NCBI GenBank assembly: GCA_016870275.1
Contig: VGBZ01000003.1
Coordinates: 1 to 64,000 of the forward strand
Origin: Actinomycetota bacterium
GTDB taxonomy: Bacteria; Actinomycetota; Acidimicrobiia; Acidimicrobiales; Microtrichaceae
Reading direction: 5' to 3'
Length of the DNA stretch: 64,000 nucleotides
In this document: piece after piece, positions 9,284-18,262 of the stretch
Position numbering within the stretch: the first letter of the stretch is position 1
Layout: each line of letters starts with the position of its first letter
Made by a program: the position numbers and the translations under genes
The notes under the pieces: generated by a model
Databases searched by the model: none
What the model was told of the DNA's origin: nothing
Seen by the model: only the letters and a program-made list of their open reading frames with translations

Positions 9284-10102
9284 TCAGCCGGCGGCGGAGC
9301 GGAGATGGACGACGTCGCCGACCCCGACCGTCCGTCGCACACGTTGATCGTCCTCGATCACGAGTCCGCCACCCGAGTCGATGTCGACTGCTGCACCTAT
9401 CAGCTCGGCACCTGTGAGTTCGACGCGAACCCGACGACCCAGCGTCGCTGAGCGAGCCCGATAGGCGCCGAGGAACTCATCGGTGGGCACCGCCAGCACC
9501 TCGATGAGCGGGAGCCAACGCTGGTCCAGACCGACCAGGAGATCGAGGAGCACGACCTCGCGATCTACCGCACCGCCGAGCACCTCGTCGAGCGAGGTGG
9601 CCGTGGCTGTGAGGTCAGGAGGAATCGCATGCCAGTTGAGGTTGATGCCGACGCCGACCACGGCGAACGGCCCTGCGCCCTCGACGTCGACCATCTCGGT
9701 CAGGATCCCGCCGACCTTGAGGTCCGCACCGTCTGCATCCGGGTTCGGGACCACGAGGTCGTTGGGCCACTTCAGTCGCGTGGTGGCGCACGCATCGACT
9801 GCAGCAACACCGACAGCGGCGGGGACGAGCGTCCATCGATCCTCGGCGATGCCGGCGAGTCCGACGGCGATGCTGACCAACAGCGATGATCCCGGCTCGT
9901 CCTCCCAGATCCGATCCAGCCGACCGCGACCCGCCGTCTGGTGATCGGCGACCAGCACCAGCGGCCGGGCTGGGGCGTGTTCCGGCAGCCGCTCAGCTAG
10001 GAGCCGGGGCACGTCGGCGTTGGTCGATCCGGTCACAGTGACGTGCCGGAGGTCGGCGAACCGGGTGCCAGTGAGTGCTGCTTTGGCGCGATCGAGGTTC
10101 AT
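9284..10102 (-). CDS. birA: biotin--[carboxyl carrier protein] ligase
   Basis: 272 residues, a BirA of the short type without an N-terminal DNA-binding domain. Ligase motifs: VTGSTN near residue 25, HQTAGRGRLDRIW (biotinyl-5'-AMP loop), SSLLVSIAV, LKWPNDLVV, KVGGILTEM, and VVGVGINLNW. It attaches biotin to the lysine of BCCP domains. The gene is divergent from the biotin carboxylase/BCCP gene that encodes its probable substrate, with only 18 bases between start codons. TAGTTT on the minus strand stands exactly six bases before the ATG, so translation is likely leaderless. Confidence 0.94.
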   Translation of the reverse strand: MNLDRAKAALTGTRFADLRHVTVTGSTNADVPRLLAERLPEHAPARPLVLVADHQTAGRGRLDRIWEDEPGSSLLVSIAVGLAGIAEDRWTLVPAAVGVAAVDACATTRLKWPNDLVVPNPDADGADLKVGGILTEMVDVEGAGPFAVVGVGINLNWHAIPPDLTATATSLDEVLGGAVDREVVLLDLLVGLDQRWLPLIEVLAVPTDEFLGAYRARSATLGRRVRVELTGAELIGAAVDIDSGGGLVIEDDQRVRRTVGVGDVVHLRSAAG

Positions 10103-10108
10103 CCGGCG

Positions 10109-10118
10109 AAACTAGTTT
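10109..10118. promoter_or_regulatory. palindromic AAACTAGTTT between birA and the biotin carboxylase gene
   Basis: A perfect 10-bp palindrome in the 18-base divergent gap. On the minus strand it supplies TAGTTT followed by six bases and the birA ATG. On the plus strand TAGTTT is only two bases from the GTG of the carboxylase gene, too close for the same geometry. It may serve as a -10 for birA alone or be part of an operator that links the two genes. Confidence 0.45.
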
Positions 10119-10120
10119 CT

Positions 10121-11899
10121 GTGTTCACCAAGGTACTGATCGCAAACCGTGGAGAGATCGCCGTCCGGGTCATCCGGGCGTGCCGGGAGCTGGGGATCTC
10201 CACCGTGGCCGTTTACTCCGACCTCGACCGGGACGCCCTGCACGTACGACTCGCCGACGAGGCCTATGCGCTTGGCGGTCAGACGGCAGCCGAGAGCTAC
10301 ATCGACCCCAAGAAGCTGCTCGACGTGATCACCCGCTCCGGAGCCCAGGCCGTCCACCCCGGCTACGGCTTCTTCTCGGAGAACTCCGACTTCGCCAAGG
10401 CGATCACCGACCTGGGGGTGGCGTTCATCGGTCCGGGGCCGGCCGCGATCGACGTGATGGGCGACAAGATCTCTGCGCGCCACGCGGCGGAACGGGTGGG
10501 CGTCTCCGGTGTACCGGGGACCACCGACATCCTCACCGACTCCCAGCAGGTCGTCGACTTCGGCAACGAGTTCGGGTTCCCCGTGGCGATCAAGGCCGCG
10601 TACGGCGGTGGTGGTCGCGGCATGAAGGTGGTCAACGCAGCCGATGAGGCCGCCGCGGCGCTCGAGTCCGCCCAGCGCGAAGCGGTTGCGTACTTCGGTC
10701 GTGACGAGTGCTACATGGAGCGGTATCTCACCAAGCCGCGCCACGTCGAGGTGCAGCTCATCGCCGACACCCACGGCAGCTGCGTCTACCTGGGGACGCG
10801 CGACTGCTCCGCGCAGCGACGTCACCAGAAGCTGATCGAGGAGGCGCCTGCGCCGGGGATCCCCAACGAGATCCTCACCGCCATGGGCGAGGCCGCCGTG
10901 AAGGTCGCGCAGGGTTGCGACTACGTCAACGCCGGAACCGTCGAGTTCCTCTACTCCGACGGCGAGTTCTTCTACCTGGAGATGAACACCCGCCTGCAGG
11001 TGGAGCACCCCGTCACCGAGCTGGTGACCGGGATGGACCTGGTGGAGCTCCAGCTCCGCGTCGCCGCCGGCGAGCCACTCCCGTTCAGCCAGGCCGACGT
11101 GACCATCACCGGCCACGCCATCGAGTGTCGGATCAACGCCGAGGACCCGGCCGGTGGGCAGTTCCTGCCATCCCCCGGTCCGATCACCGCGCTCACGGTA
11201 CCGAGCGGATTCGGGACCCGCTGGGACGGCGGCTACGAAGCGGGCGACGAGATCAGCCAGTACTACGACAACCTGGTCGGGAAGCTGTGCGTGTGGGGGC
11301 GCGACCGTGACGTAGCGGTCGCCCGCATGGTCCGGGCGCTCGAGGAGATGCGCGTCGAGGGCATCGCGACCGTCATCGACGCCGATCTGGCGATCCTGCG
11401 CCACCCCGACTTCCAGGCGATCGACCACTCGACCAAGTGGGTCGAGGAGGTCCTCGACCTGAGCGGCGTGGGTGGCGCCGCCACGACGGGCGAGGACACA
11501 GACGCCGAGCCCAAGGTCGAGCGCAACCTCGATGTGGAGGTCAACGGCAGGCGCTTCGCCGTCAAGGTCTTCGTCCCGGAGTCACAGGTGGGGGCCGCCG
11601 CGCCGGCGCCCGGCGCCAAGCCCCGACCCAAGCGTGGCCGGTCGAGCGGCGCAGCGGCGAGCGCCGCGGGCACCGGTCAGATCACCGTCCCGATGCAGGG
11701 CACGATCGTCAAGGTGGTCGTCAAACCCGGCGACGAGGTCGCCGTGGGTGATCCGCTCGTCGTGCTCGAGGCCATGAAGATGGAGAACAACGTCGCCGCC
11801 GACGTGGCCGGCACCGTGGCCGAGGTCCGCGTGTCGACCGGTGACTCCGTGGCCTCCGGTGACATCGTCGTGATGATCACGCCAGCCTCTGGGAGCTAG
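10121..11899 (+). CDS. acetyl-/propionyl-CoA carboxylase alpha subunit (biotin carboxylase fused to BCCP)
   Basis: 592 residues from GTG 10121 (VFTKVLIANRGEIAVRVIRA), matching the length of mycobacterial AccA3-type subunits. The first 450 residues or so are a complete ATP-grasp biotin carboxylase: HPGYGFFSENSDFA, AAYGGGGRGMKVV, ERYLTKPRHVEVQL, RDCSAQRRHQKLIEEAPAP, and LEMNTRLQVEHPVTE. An Ala/Pro/Lys/Arg linker follows. The C-terminal 75 residues are a biotinyl domain with EAMKMEN; the biotinylated lysine is about Lys553. It carboxylates biotin with bicarbonate and ATP for acyl-CoA carboxylases; the beta subunit is not in this window. The annotated frame extends upstream of 10121, but that stretch overlaps birA and is not family-like. 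Confidence 0.95.
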   Translation: MFTKVLIANRGEIAVRVIRACRELGISTVAVYSDLDRDALHVRLADEAYALGGQTAAESYIDPKKLLDVITRSGAQAVHPGYGFFSENSDFAKAITDLGVAFIGPGPAAIDVMGDKISARHAAERVGVSGVPGTTDILTDSQQVVDFGNEFGFPVAIKAAYGGGGRGMKVVNAADEAAAALESAQREAVAYFGRDECYMERYLTKPRHVEVQLIADTHGSCVYLGTRDCSAQRRHQKLIEEAPAPGIPNEILTAMGEAAVKVAQGCDYVNAGTVEFLYSDGEFFYLEMNTRLQVEHPVTELVTGMDLVELQLRVAAGEPLPFSQADVTITGHAIECRINAEDPAGGQFLPSPGPITALTVPSGFGTRWDGGYEAGDEISQYYDNLVGKLCVWGRDRDVAVARMVRALEEMRVEGIATVIDADLAILRHPDFQAIDHSTKWVEEVLDLSGVGGAATTGEDTDAEPKVERNLDVEVNGRRFAVKVFVPESQVGAAAPAPGAKPRPKRGRSSGAAASAAGTGQITVPMQGTIVKVVVKPGDEVAVGDPLVVLEAMKMENNVAADVAGTVAEVRVSTGDSVASGDIVVMITPASGS

Positions 11900-11946
11900 T
11901 TCTTCTGCCGCAGCGCGCCCGACGCAGTCGAGTTGGACTCTGCGCC

Positions 11947-12591
11947 TCAGGCCGGCGTGAGCAGCATCAGGCAGTGCAGCGGACCACCGATGACCACGTT
12001 GAGCGGATTCGGGTAGACCCTGACCGAAGAGTGGAAGTCCTCGATCCTCAGGTCCGCCTGGCGAAACGCCCGCTCCCACTCCGAACGACTCCAGTAGTCG
12101 TAGGGCAGCGAGACCCCGTTGTGCCGGTTCCCGACGTAGTCCATGACACGCAGCCGCCACTCATCGATCCGACGTTCGTTGATGTGGTCCTTTATCACCA
12201 CGCTGGCGGACGCCACCCGGCCGGCGTCAGTCAAGAGCTCCACCTGATTGGTCGAGTGGTGCAGCACGTCGCTGAAAATCACCGCGTCGAATGAATTCGC
12301 GTCGAACGGGAGACGGTGCCCGTTGAAGAGCTCCACCGGGATGAACGCCTCCTTCCGTGCCAGGACGTCGACCCCCCTGAACTCGAGCTCCGGTCGACGG
12401 CGCACCACCTCGGAGGCCAGGAGACCGTCACCACTACCGACGTCGAGCACGGTCCTGGTCCCGACTGGGATGATGCCGGAGAAGGCCTCCGCTAGGTGAT
12501 CGATCCGTCGTCCGTGGATCAACGAGAAGTGGAGAAGATGCATCGCCTCGAGCAGCCGGACCCTGACCCCGGGCGGAGCGGAATCAGCCAC
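11947..12591 (-). CDS. class I SAM-dependent methyltransferase
   Basis: 214 residues. Motif I is TVLDVGSGDGLLASEVV (about residues 45-61). FRGVDVL is motif II, and FDAVIFSDVLHHS covers motifs III/IV. The C-terminus has YDYWSRSEWERAF, which I have seen in small methyltransferases next to polyprenyl-glycosyltransferases. It overlaps the GT2 gene by 8 nt, so the two are probably co-translated and may act on the same lipid-linked intermediate. The substrate is unknown. GTG start at 12591. Confidence 0.85.
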   Translation of the reverse strand: MADSAPPGVRVRLLEAMHLLHFSLIHGRRIDHLAEAFSGIIPVGTRTVLDVGSGDGLLASEVVRRRPELEFRGVDVLARKEAFIPVELFNGHRLPFDANSFDAVIFSDVLHHSTNQVELLTDAGRVASASVVIKDHINERRIDEWRLRVMDYVGNRHNGVSLPYDYWSRSEWERAFRQADLRIEDFHSSVRVYPNPLNVVIGGPLHCLMLLTPA

Positions 12592-13825
12592 CGACGTCGT
12601 CCAGTTCAGGATCCTGAGACCCTGCCGGCGCCGTCGGTCGATGTCCCCCGTCGCCGACGGACATCGGGAGCACCGCAGGGGCCTGGGGTGCGGTCTGGAT
12701 CTCCATGACGGCCTTCAGCATCCCGGAGAAGATCGTCTGCATGCCGAGCATGCCGAGCAGCACCGCGGGAACGGTCAACCGGAGGGAATTCCTGGGGTCG
12801 AGCGGGCTGAAGTTCCAGTCGACGGTGGCGAACACGAGCAGCGCGAGGCCGACCAACAACGACAGCGCACCGGCGAGCAGCACCCGCTCGAGCGGGAGCC
12901 GTCGTGAGAGCCGTTCGATGCGGGCGTCTGCCGGCAGCAGGCCCTCCCGGATCGCAACTGTCTTGGACAGGACGGCGAACCACACCGCCTGGTAGCCGAC
13001 CACCGCCATCGCCGCGCACACCACCAGCGTGTTGACGTCGAGTGTCGCCGGACCGACCCGCACCGAGGTGATGCTCACCAGTAGGCCGCCGAGCAACCCG
13101 GCCGCCATGAGCGCCAGACCGGGGTTCAGGAAGAGCCACCGCGGGCTGCAGAGGAGGAGGAATCGGAGGTGGCGCCATCCGTCCCGCCAACTCCTGAGGT
13201 GCGGCGGTCGGGACCGTCCATCCGGGTGCAGGCGTGTCGGAACCTCGACGATGTCCTGCCCCCTGAGCGTCGCCTTGACGACCATTTCACTGGCGAACTC
13301 CATGCCGGTCGACTGGAGGTCGAGTCGAAGGACTGAGTCACGGCGGAAGCCCCGGAGTCCACAGTGGAAGTCCCCGATCGGGCTGCCGAAGAACAGCCGG
13401 CCCAGGAAGCTGAGGACCGGGTTGCCGAGGTAGCGGTGCAGGGGCGGCATGGCGCCCGGCTCGATACCTCCGCGGAACCGGTTGCCCATCACGAGATCGG
13501 CACCGCCGCGGAGCGCCTCGACGAAGGGGTCGATCGAGGAGAAGTCGTAGCTGCCGTCAGCGTCTCCCATGATGATGAACCGGCCACGCGACTCGGCGAT
13601 GCCTCCCCGGAGGGCTGCCCCGTACCCGCGCTCGCAAATCGTGACGACACGGGCTCCACCGGAAGCTGCGAGCTTCTGCGAGCCGTCGGCGCTCCCGTTG
13701 TCCGCAACCACGACCTCGCCGACGATCTCTCGATCGGCCAGGTAACGCGTGGCCTCCTCCACGCAGCTGGGCACGGTCTCCGCCTCATCGAGGCACGGCA
13801 TCAAAATGGTCAGTTCCTTCTCCAC
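12584..13825 (-). CDS. glycosyltransferase family 2, polyprenyl-phosphate glycosyltransferase type, with C-terminal membrane domain
   Basis: 413 residues. The catalytic GT-A domain covers about residues 1-230: ELTILMPCLDEAETV, VVADNGSADGSQ, GDADGSYDF (DxD-type), and GLRGFRRDSVLRL. Four predicted membrane helices follow between about 240 and 390. This is the DPM1/GtrB arrangement, which loads a sugar onto polyprenyl phosphate so that GT-C enzymes can use it outside the membrane; the gene directly upstream encodes such a GT-C enzyme. GTG start at 13825. A TAGGTT overlapping the stop codon of the upstream gene lies seven bases before it, so an internal leaderless promoter is possible. Confidence 0.9.
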   Translation of the reverse strand: MEKELTILMPCLDEAETVPSCVEEATRYLADREIVGEVVVADNGSADGSQKLAASGGARVVTICERGYGAALRGGIAESRGRFIIMGDADGSYDFSSIDPFVEALRGGADLVMGNRFRGGIEPGAMPPLHRYLGNPVLSFLGRLFFGSPIGDFHCGLRGFRRDSVLRLDLQSTGMEFASEMVVKATLRGQDIVEVPTRLHPDGRSRPPHLRSWRDGWRHLRFLLLCSPRWLFLNPGLALMAAGLLGGLLVSITSVRVGPATLDVNTLVVCAAMAVVGYQAVWFAVLSKTVAIREGLLPADARIERLSRRLPLERVLLAGALSLLVGLALLVFATVDWNFSPLDPRNSLRLTVPAVLLGMLGMQTIFSGMLKAVMEIQTAPQAPAVLPMSVGDGGHRPTAPAGSQDPELDDVGG

Positions 13826-13835
13826 CCGGGCGAAC

Positions 13836-15641
13836 CTACTCGCTCCTCAACTCACCCGGGGGCACCTCGGGAGCAGCCGGAACGGGACGGAACGACTGGA
13901 GGAGGAGCACCGCTCCTCCCACGCCGGAGCCGAGTAGCGGCACCAACAGGACGAACACGACGGGCGAGGAACCGGTCGGGCCCACCCACAGCCACCAGAA
14001 GTCGATCCTCGGCGCCGATGCAAAATAGCCGTAGTGCTTCACAGGATCCGAGGTGTAGGTGCCGCGGGTCCGGTCCCCGGGACGCCTCTCGTCGAGGACA
14101 TCCCGCACCGCCTCCGGGAGCAATTCGAGGTGACCCAGCTGGGGCTGCCACTGGATCTCGTGACGGGTCACGGGTGAGACGCGTCCACCACCGACCGTCT
14201 CGCCGACTCTGACCAAGAACATATGGAAACTCAGCAACACACCGAGGAGCGCCGGGACGAGGAGCCCGAAAACCGAGAGCCCGACGAGGCCACGGGTCAG
14301 CACTCGTGACCCGGCGGCTCCCAGCCCTGCCAGCACGGCGAGCGCGGGCAAGATGATATTGCCGTAGCGACCACCCCACGAGGCGTCGCCACCCCACCAT
14401 GGCGTCCGGGCGAAGAGCGCCAAGTTGGCCAGGATTACAGCAGACAGCAACAGGGACTCAGCCAGCCAGTGCCGCGCCGAACGATAGATGCCGAGTACGG
14501 CGACCACGCCGAGCGGTGCGAACAGGAGGAGGGACTTCCCGGGGCTGACGAGTTGGTTCACGAAGCCCTCAACGAACGGGTAGTCCAACGGTACCGAGTC
14601 GCCATAGCCGCTCGCCAACGGGTCGCCGAAGCGCCACCACGTCACGAGGCCGAGCACCAGAATCATCGGGGCGACCCAGCAGGCGGCCACGGCTGCGGCC
14701 GCAGGAATTCGCCTCACTCCCTCCCGCTGGACAACGGCCCAAATCAGAAACATGCCGACGAGCGGCACGAAGACCAACGCTGAGACCCTGAACATCACCG
14801 CCAACACGGCGACGGAAGCTGAAGCACCCAAGAGCACGAGTCGGCCGGTGGCGCGGTAGCGGAACGCCAGGTAGACCGAGGCGATAACACACAGTGACGT
14901 CCCCGGCTCCGAGGCAAAGGTCTTGGCGTGCGGCCAGGCATATGTGCACAACGCATAGGAGAGCGCGACGAGGACGCTCAGACGCCAACGCCGCGTCAAC
15001 TCGAACACCGAGAGCAGGACCACCACGGCAATCGCGGGGGTGACGAGCGAGTTCGCCATGAAGGTGGTCGTCCTGACCACGAAGTCTCGCTGTTCCGGCG
15101 GAGCCAGTCGGGCAAGGCCCGAACCGAGAACGTACAACGGGACGGCCAAAACAGACTGGGCGATCCCGTACTGCCCCGCGTAGGAACCGTCCGGACGCTC
15201 CCGATACACAAGCGGATGGTTGGGGTCAAGGGTCCTCAGTGCCGGCTCGCCGTGAAGGAGGCTACGGGTCGTCTGGAACATCACCTCCTCGTCGATGTTG
15301 TACACGTGACCTCCCGAGGTGATGCCGTAGACCCCGACGAGCAGGAGAAAGAGGCCCAGCACACCGAGCCTGCGCCCCCGAGTGAGCCCACCCGGGAGGA
15401 GCCCGGTTCGACCGGCTCGGCGCTGCCGACGGACTCGCCCGGGCGGACCGACAACGAGGTAGCGAGACCCAGAGCCGCCCCGCTCGACGGTCTCCCCTGC
15501 AGGAACCGTCCGATCGAGATCCCACGACGTGCGCGGGTCTGACTCCGAGGTCGATACCCCTGCGGAACGGCTTGGTTCCGTTCGGCTCCCTCTGGGGAAG
15601 CCCTGAACACCGGCAGATGACTTGCGGCGTCTTCCATCCAC
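13836..15641 (-). CDS. GT-C fold membrane glycosyltransferase (ArnT/GT39-like)
   Basis: About 601 residues with a soluble head of roughly 90 residues and 10 or more hydrophobic segments from GLFLLLVGVYGITSG onwards. After the first helix, YNIDEEVMFQTTRSLL sits where GT-C enzymes carry the acidic catalytic motif in the first periplasmic loop. Such enzymes take sugar from polyprenyl phosphate, consistent with the adjacent GT2 gene. The frame stays open to 15842, but I place the start at GTG 15641 because TACATT stands exactly six bases upstream; the extra upstream part is arginine-rich shadow. The start is still uncertain, since the head is poorly conserved in appearance. A decayed copy of the first third of this gene lies at 18257-18600. 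Confidence 0.8.
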   Translation of the reverse strand: MDGRRRKSSAGVQGFPRGSRTEPSRSAGVSTSESDPRTSWDLDRTVPAGETVERGGSGSRYLVVGPPGRVRRQRRAGRTGLLPGGLTRGRRLGVLGLFLLLVGVYGITSGGHVYNIDEEVMFQTTRSLLHGEPALRTLDPNHPLVYRERPDGSYAGQYGIAQSVLAVPLYVLGSGLARLAPPEQRDFVVRTTTFMANSLVTPAIAVVVLLSVFELTRRWRLSVLVALSYALCTYAWPHAKTFASEPGTSLCVIASVYLAFRYRATGRLVLLGASASVAVLAVMFRVSALVFVPLVGMFLIWAVVQREGVRRIPAAAAVAACWVAPMILVLGLVTWWRFGDPLASGYGDSVPLDYPFVEGFVNQLVSPGKSLLLFAPLGVVAVLGIYRSARHWLAESLLLSAVILANLALFARTPWWGGDASWGGRYGNIILPALAVLAGLGAAGSRVLTRGLVGLSVFGLLVPALLGVLLSFHMFLVRVGETVGGGRVSPVTRHEIQWQPQLGHLELLPEAVRDVLDERRPGDRTRGTYTSDPVKHYGYFASAPRIDFWWLWVGPTGSSPVVFVLLVPLLGSGVGGAVLLLQSFRPVPAAPEVPPGELRSE

Positions 15642-15647
15642 GAGGGG

Positions 15648-15653
15648 AATGTA
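15648..15653 (-). promoter_or_regulatory. leaderless-type -10 box before the GT-C gene
   Basis: TACATT, then six bases (cccctc), then GTG at 15641. This is the same geometry as at eight other starts in the window. No convincing -35. Confidence 0.6.
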
Positions 15654-16105
15654 GCCGTGCGCGACGAGTCCGATCGCTCCAGTCGTCGTCAGCCGACACC
15701 GGACCCGGTCGGCGGTACGCCGCAACGACTTGGTCGACCATCGACGCAATTGCGTTCTGAGCCTGCCCCGCCGCAGACACATCGTTCCCTGAGCGATGAG
15801 CGCCACTCTGACACCCCGTGCGTCCGGTCTCGGCCGCCGCATGCACCGGCTGCCCGCCGACTCGAGCGATGTGATTCAGAGCCAACTCGACTCATCGTCG
15901 CAGCAGCGTGATCTGGTGTTGATCCTCGGCGCCTACGCAAAGCCGGGACTCGCAATCCTCTTCGTGGCCATATCAGCGACGTGATTCACGCGCCCGCCCT
16001 CCATCGGGAACGGCTTCACCGGGTGGGGTTCCTGCTAGGACCCCAAGGCCCATCTTGCTGGTCAACTGGGCGAGGGCGTTGGACGGGGAATCCTCGGAAT
16101 AGGTA
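15654..16105. other. region without a recognisable gene
   Basis: Open frames exist on both strands, but none has a family signature. A minus-strand stretch at about 16010-16115 reads like real protein (TYSEDSPSNALAQLTSKMG, then LGVLAGTPPG) and may be another gene fragment; I could not assign it. The region borders the pseudogene cluster and is visibly less GC-extreme than its neighbours, as expected for DNA no longer under coding selection. Confidence 0.5.
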
Positions 16106-16500
16106 ATGACTGCTCCAGTTGGTGCAACCGCCGTGATCGCTGTGTACCGCGTCGGTCGCGCAGTGTTCGGCCGAGAGATCACACCAACGGCTGCAGTTGC
16201 ATTCCGTTTCCTGCATGACGCTCGCATGCAAAGCATGGCGGTCAGTGATGGGCTCATTGGGGGCCTCGGAGTCGCACTCTGGGACCGGACTACGGAACTG
16301 CTCACCGCCGCGCTCGTAGTCGTCGACCGACTGCCGATGACGGGTCAAACACCACTGATCTCCGCAACGGGCGTGTTGATGGAGGGTGCTGGCGCTCGGG
16401 ACCTTCACCTCGATCGTCACCTGGCAGAAAGCGCCGCTCACCCCGCGATCAGGCTCCCGGAGGGGGATCGAGGGGTTGCACCGAGATGGGCATGGCAAGC
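16106..16500 (+). pseudogene. remnant A of a PIG-V-like mannosyltransferase gene (internal deletion, frameshift)
   Basis: The reading starts with AVIAVYRVGRAVFGREITPT, which matches AAVYLAVRAVLGREIATAT of remnant B. It then jumps to sequence matching the 3' end of B: TPLISATGVLMEG against MPLVAASGVMMGA. After a frameshift it ends FTSIVTWQKAPLTP against FSSIVTWQTAPLAP. Relative to B about 470 bp are missing near 16290. The offset between A and B is about 1180 bp on the 5' side and 1650 bp on the 3' side. It cannot make a functional protein. Confidence 0.8.
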
Positions 16501-17307
16501 CGCGCCGGACGGCTGACGCAGTCGGCCGTCCGGCGGATCATCAGGGCGAAGACCAGGTTCGGACGCTCGAATTCCCAGGAGATGCGTCGGTCGGACACCT
16601 CCACCGGGTCGTCCAAGCTGTTCATCACCTGGTCGCCGGGGGCCATGATGTCGACGTGGAGGCCCGGGAGGTCCGACAGGGCACCTTCGATGAGTTCGAG
16701 CGTGAGCCGCCAACGTCCGGGGTGCAGCATCATGGGGAGGCCGGTGACCGTCAGCTGTTTGCGATCCGGATCCAGATCCAGTCCGTCGCTGTCGGGGCCG
16801 CTCCACATCCCGCGGCAGACTCGGGTGTTCCAGTGTGCGTCGAAGAGCTGCTGGACCCGCGCCGCCAGCTCACGCTCTCGTGGCTCCCGGTCGGTTCGGA
16901 CGGCGTCCATCCACCACACGAACGAGTCGTCGGGACGTTCGCCTCCCTCGACGATGCGGCGAACGACCAGTGCAGGGTCGGAGACTCCCTCCTCTAGCTC
17001 CATGACGCGGTCGTCGAAGCGGCACCGCCACACACCGCGCACCCGTTCGACGTCGAAACCAGCGAGATCAACCAGTTCACCCATCTCCGGAGCTGAGATC
17101 TCGATGGTGTGGCCCCCGTGGGTCCACGTGAGGTGTTCGGTCACCAATCAGTTCGGACTGTCCATCACCAGGAGACCGTCCACATGGAGCACGCGGTGGG
17201 CCTGCAACAGAAACCCGGTGAGCTCGTGGGCCCACAGATGCTCGGTGGTCTGACCTGCAAACACGAGGTCAACCGAATCATCCTCGACACCCTCGAACCG
17301 GTCCGCC
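16449..17307 (-). pseudogene. methyltransferase pseudogene (5'-truncated, premature stop)
   Basis: Reading left from about 17307, the frame begins inside a class I methyltransferase: DDSVDLVFAGQTTEHLW, then HRVLHVDGLLVMDSPN. A TGA at 17150-17148 then interrupts it, and the same frame continues LVTEHLTWTHGGHTIEIS to the end at 16449. DSPN-R-LVTEHL is the usual continuation in this family, so the stop looks like a CGA-to-TGA change. The SAM-binding motif I is absent because the first 90 or so codons are missing. The truncation point coincides with the beginning of PIG-V remnant B. The 232-codon part after the stop is intact but lacks the cofactor site. Confidence 0.82.
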
Positions 17308-18101
17308 GTGGCCGCCGTGTACCTCGCCGTGCGCGCAGTGCTCGGCCGAGAGATCGCAACAGCGACCTCTGTTCTGGTCTGCTTCCTGCCCACCTCGTAC
17401 ACGCTCAGCATGGTGTACACGGGAGGCATCTTCATCGCCAGTGCCGGGTTCTGCCTGTACTTCCTCGTCCGCAAGAAGTGGGAGTTAGCCGGTCTGGCTG
17501 CGCTGCTTGCGGGTACGACGAGATCAACGGCCGTGGTACTCATCGCGTGCTGCTTCTTCGAAGGAGTCAGGGTTGCCCTCAGGGATTGGTCGGCGCGGCC
17601 ACTGACCGCCCCGCTGATCGCCCCGCTCGGTCTGCTCGGGGTCATGGCTCCCGGGTGGGCTCGGATCGGGGAGCCCTTGGCTTTCGTCAAGGCCCAAGAG
17701 GCATAGAACAACGAGTTCGACTGGTTCCGACCGATCTACCGAGGAGTGACGAAGGTCTTCACAGAACGCGCATCCTGGCAGGGCGCCCAGGCTGTACCTG
17801 CGACGCTTGCGGTCTCAGCGGTGCTCGTCGGCCTCGTCGTGATGTGGCGGACGAGAGGCATACCCGCTGTCTGGCGGGTCTACTCGATTGGAATCCTGAT
17901 TGTCGCACTCAGTCCGTTCTGGCTGTCGAGCATTCCCGCTACCTCCTGCCGTCATTTCCGTTAGCTGCCGCAGTCGTAAGCCGGTTGCCAGCGGCGGCTC
18001 GGATGCCGCTTGTCGCCGCCTCCGGCGTAATGATGGGAGCACTGGCACTCCGCGCCTTCAGTTCGATCGTGACCTGGCAGACAGCGCCGCTCGCCCCGTG
18101 A
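17308..18101 (+). pseudogene. remnant B of a PIG-V-like mannosyltransferase gene (nonsense and frameshift)
   Basis: One frame runs VYLAVRAVLGREIATA, then LPTSYTLSMVYTGGIFI, then WELAGLAALLAGTTRSTAVV. This is the membrane topology and 'sY-gg-F--a--al--l--a--tR-ta' pattern of PIG-V-type mannosyltransferases. A TAG at 17704-17706 follows KAQEA, probably a former tryptophan codon. The frame resumes NNEFDWFRPIYRGV and continues to a TAG at 17962. About 30 bases before that the true frame shifts by one and reads YLLPSFPLAAAVV to the natural stop at 18101. The 5' third of the gene is absent. Confidence 0.82.
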
Positions 18102-18103
18102 TC

Positions 18104-18262
18104 AGGCCTCCGAGGAAGAGCGAGGGGCTACACCCGGTTTGAATGGGAAGCTTCGCCAGGCGGACCATCGTGGCGATATCCATGTCGGGCCGTGCCAATT
18201 CGGCGGTGACCCTCTGGTCAGGTACGCGAACTAGTTGGCTCAAGCCGGTCGTGACGTGGTCG
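18104..18262 (-). pseudogene. 3' stub of a second copy of the methyltransferase gene
   Basis: Plus-strand sequence from 18101 onward aligns with 16450 onward (shared stretches such as gatcaggc, cgaggggt/cgaggggc, cgccggacgg/cgccaggcgg), with a 22-nt gap, to about 18250. Translated on the minus strand, PDQRVTAELARPD parallels SDRRISWEFERPN of the longer copy. The rest of the gene is missing and the sequence passes into a GT-C gene remnant. Confidence 0.5.

Noticed and set aside
10113-10118. Leaderless promoter for the biotin carboxylase gene
   Set aside because: TAGTTT is only two bases from the GTG; the six-base rule fits only the birA side of the palindrome.
15796-15984. 62-codon plus-strand frame upstream of the pseudogenes
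   Set aside because: No family, no promoter or ribosome-binding site, and its first half overlaps shadow of the GT-C upstream region.
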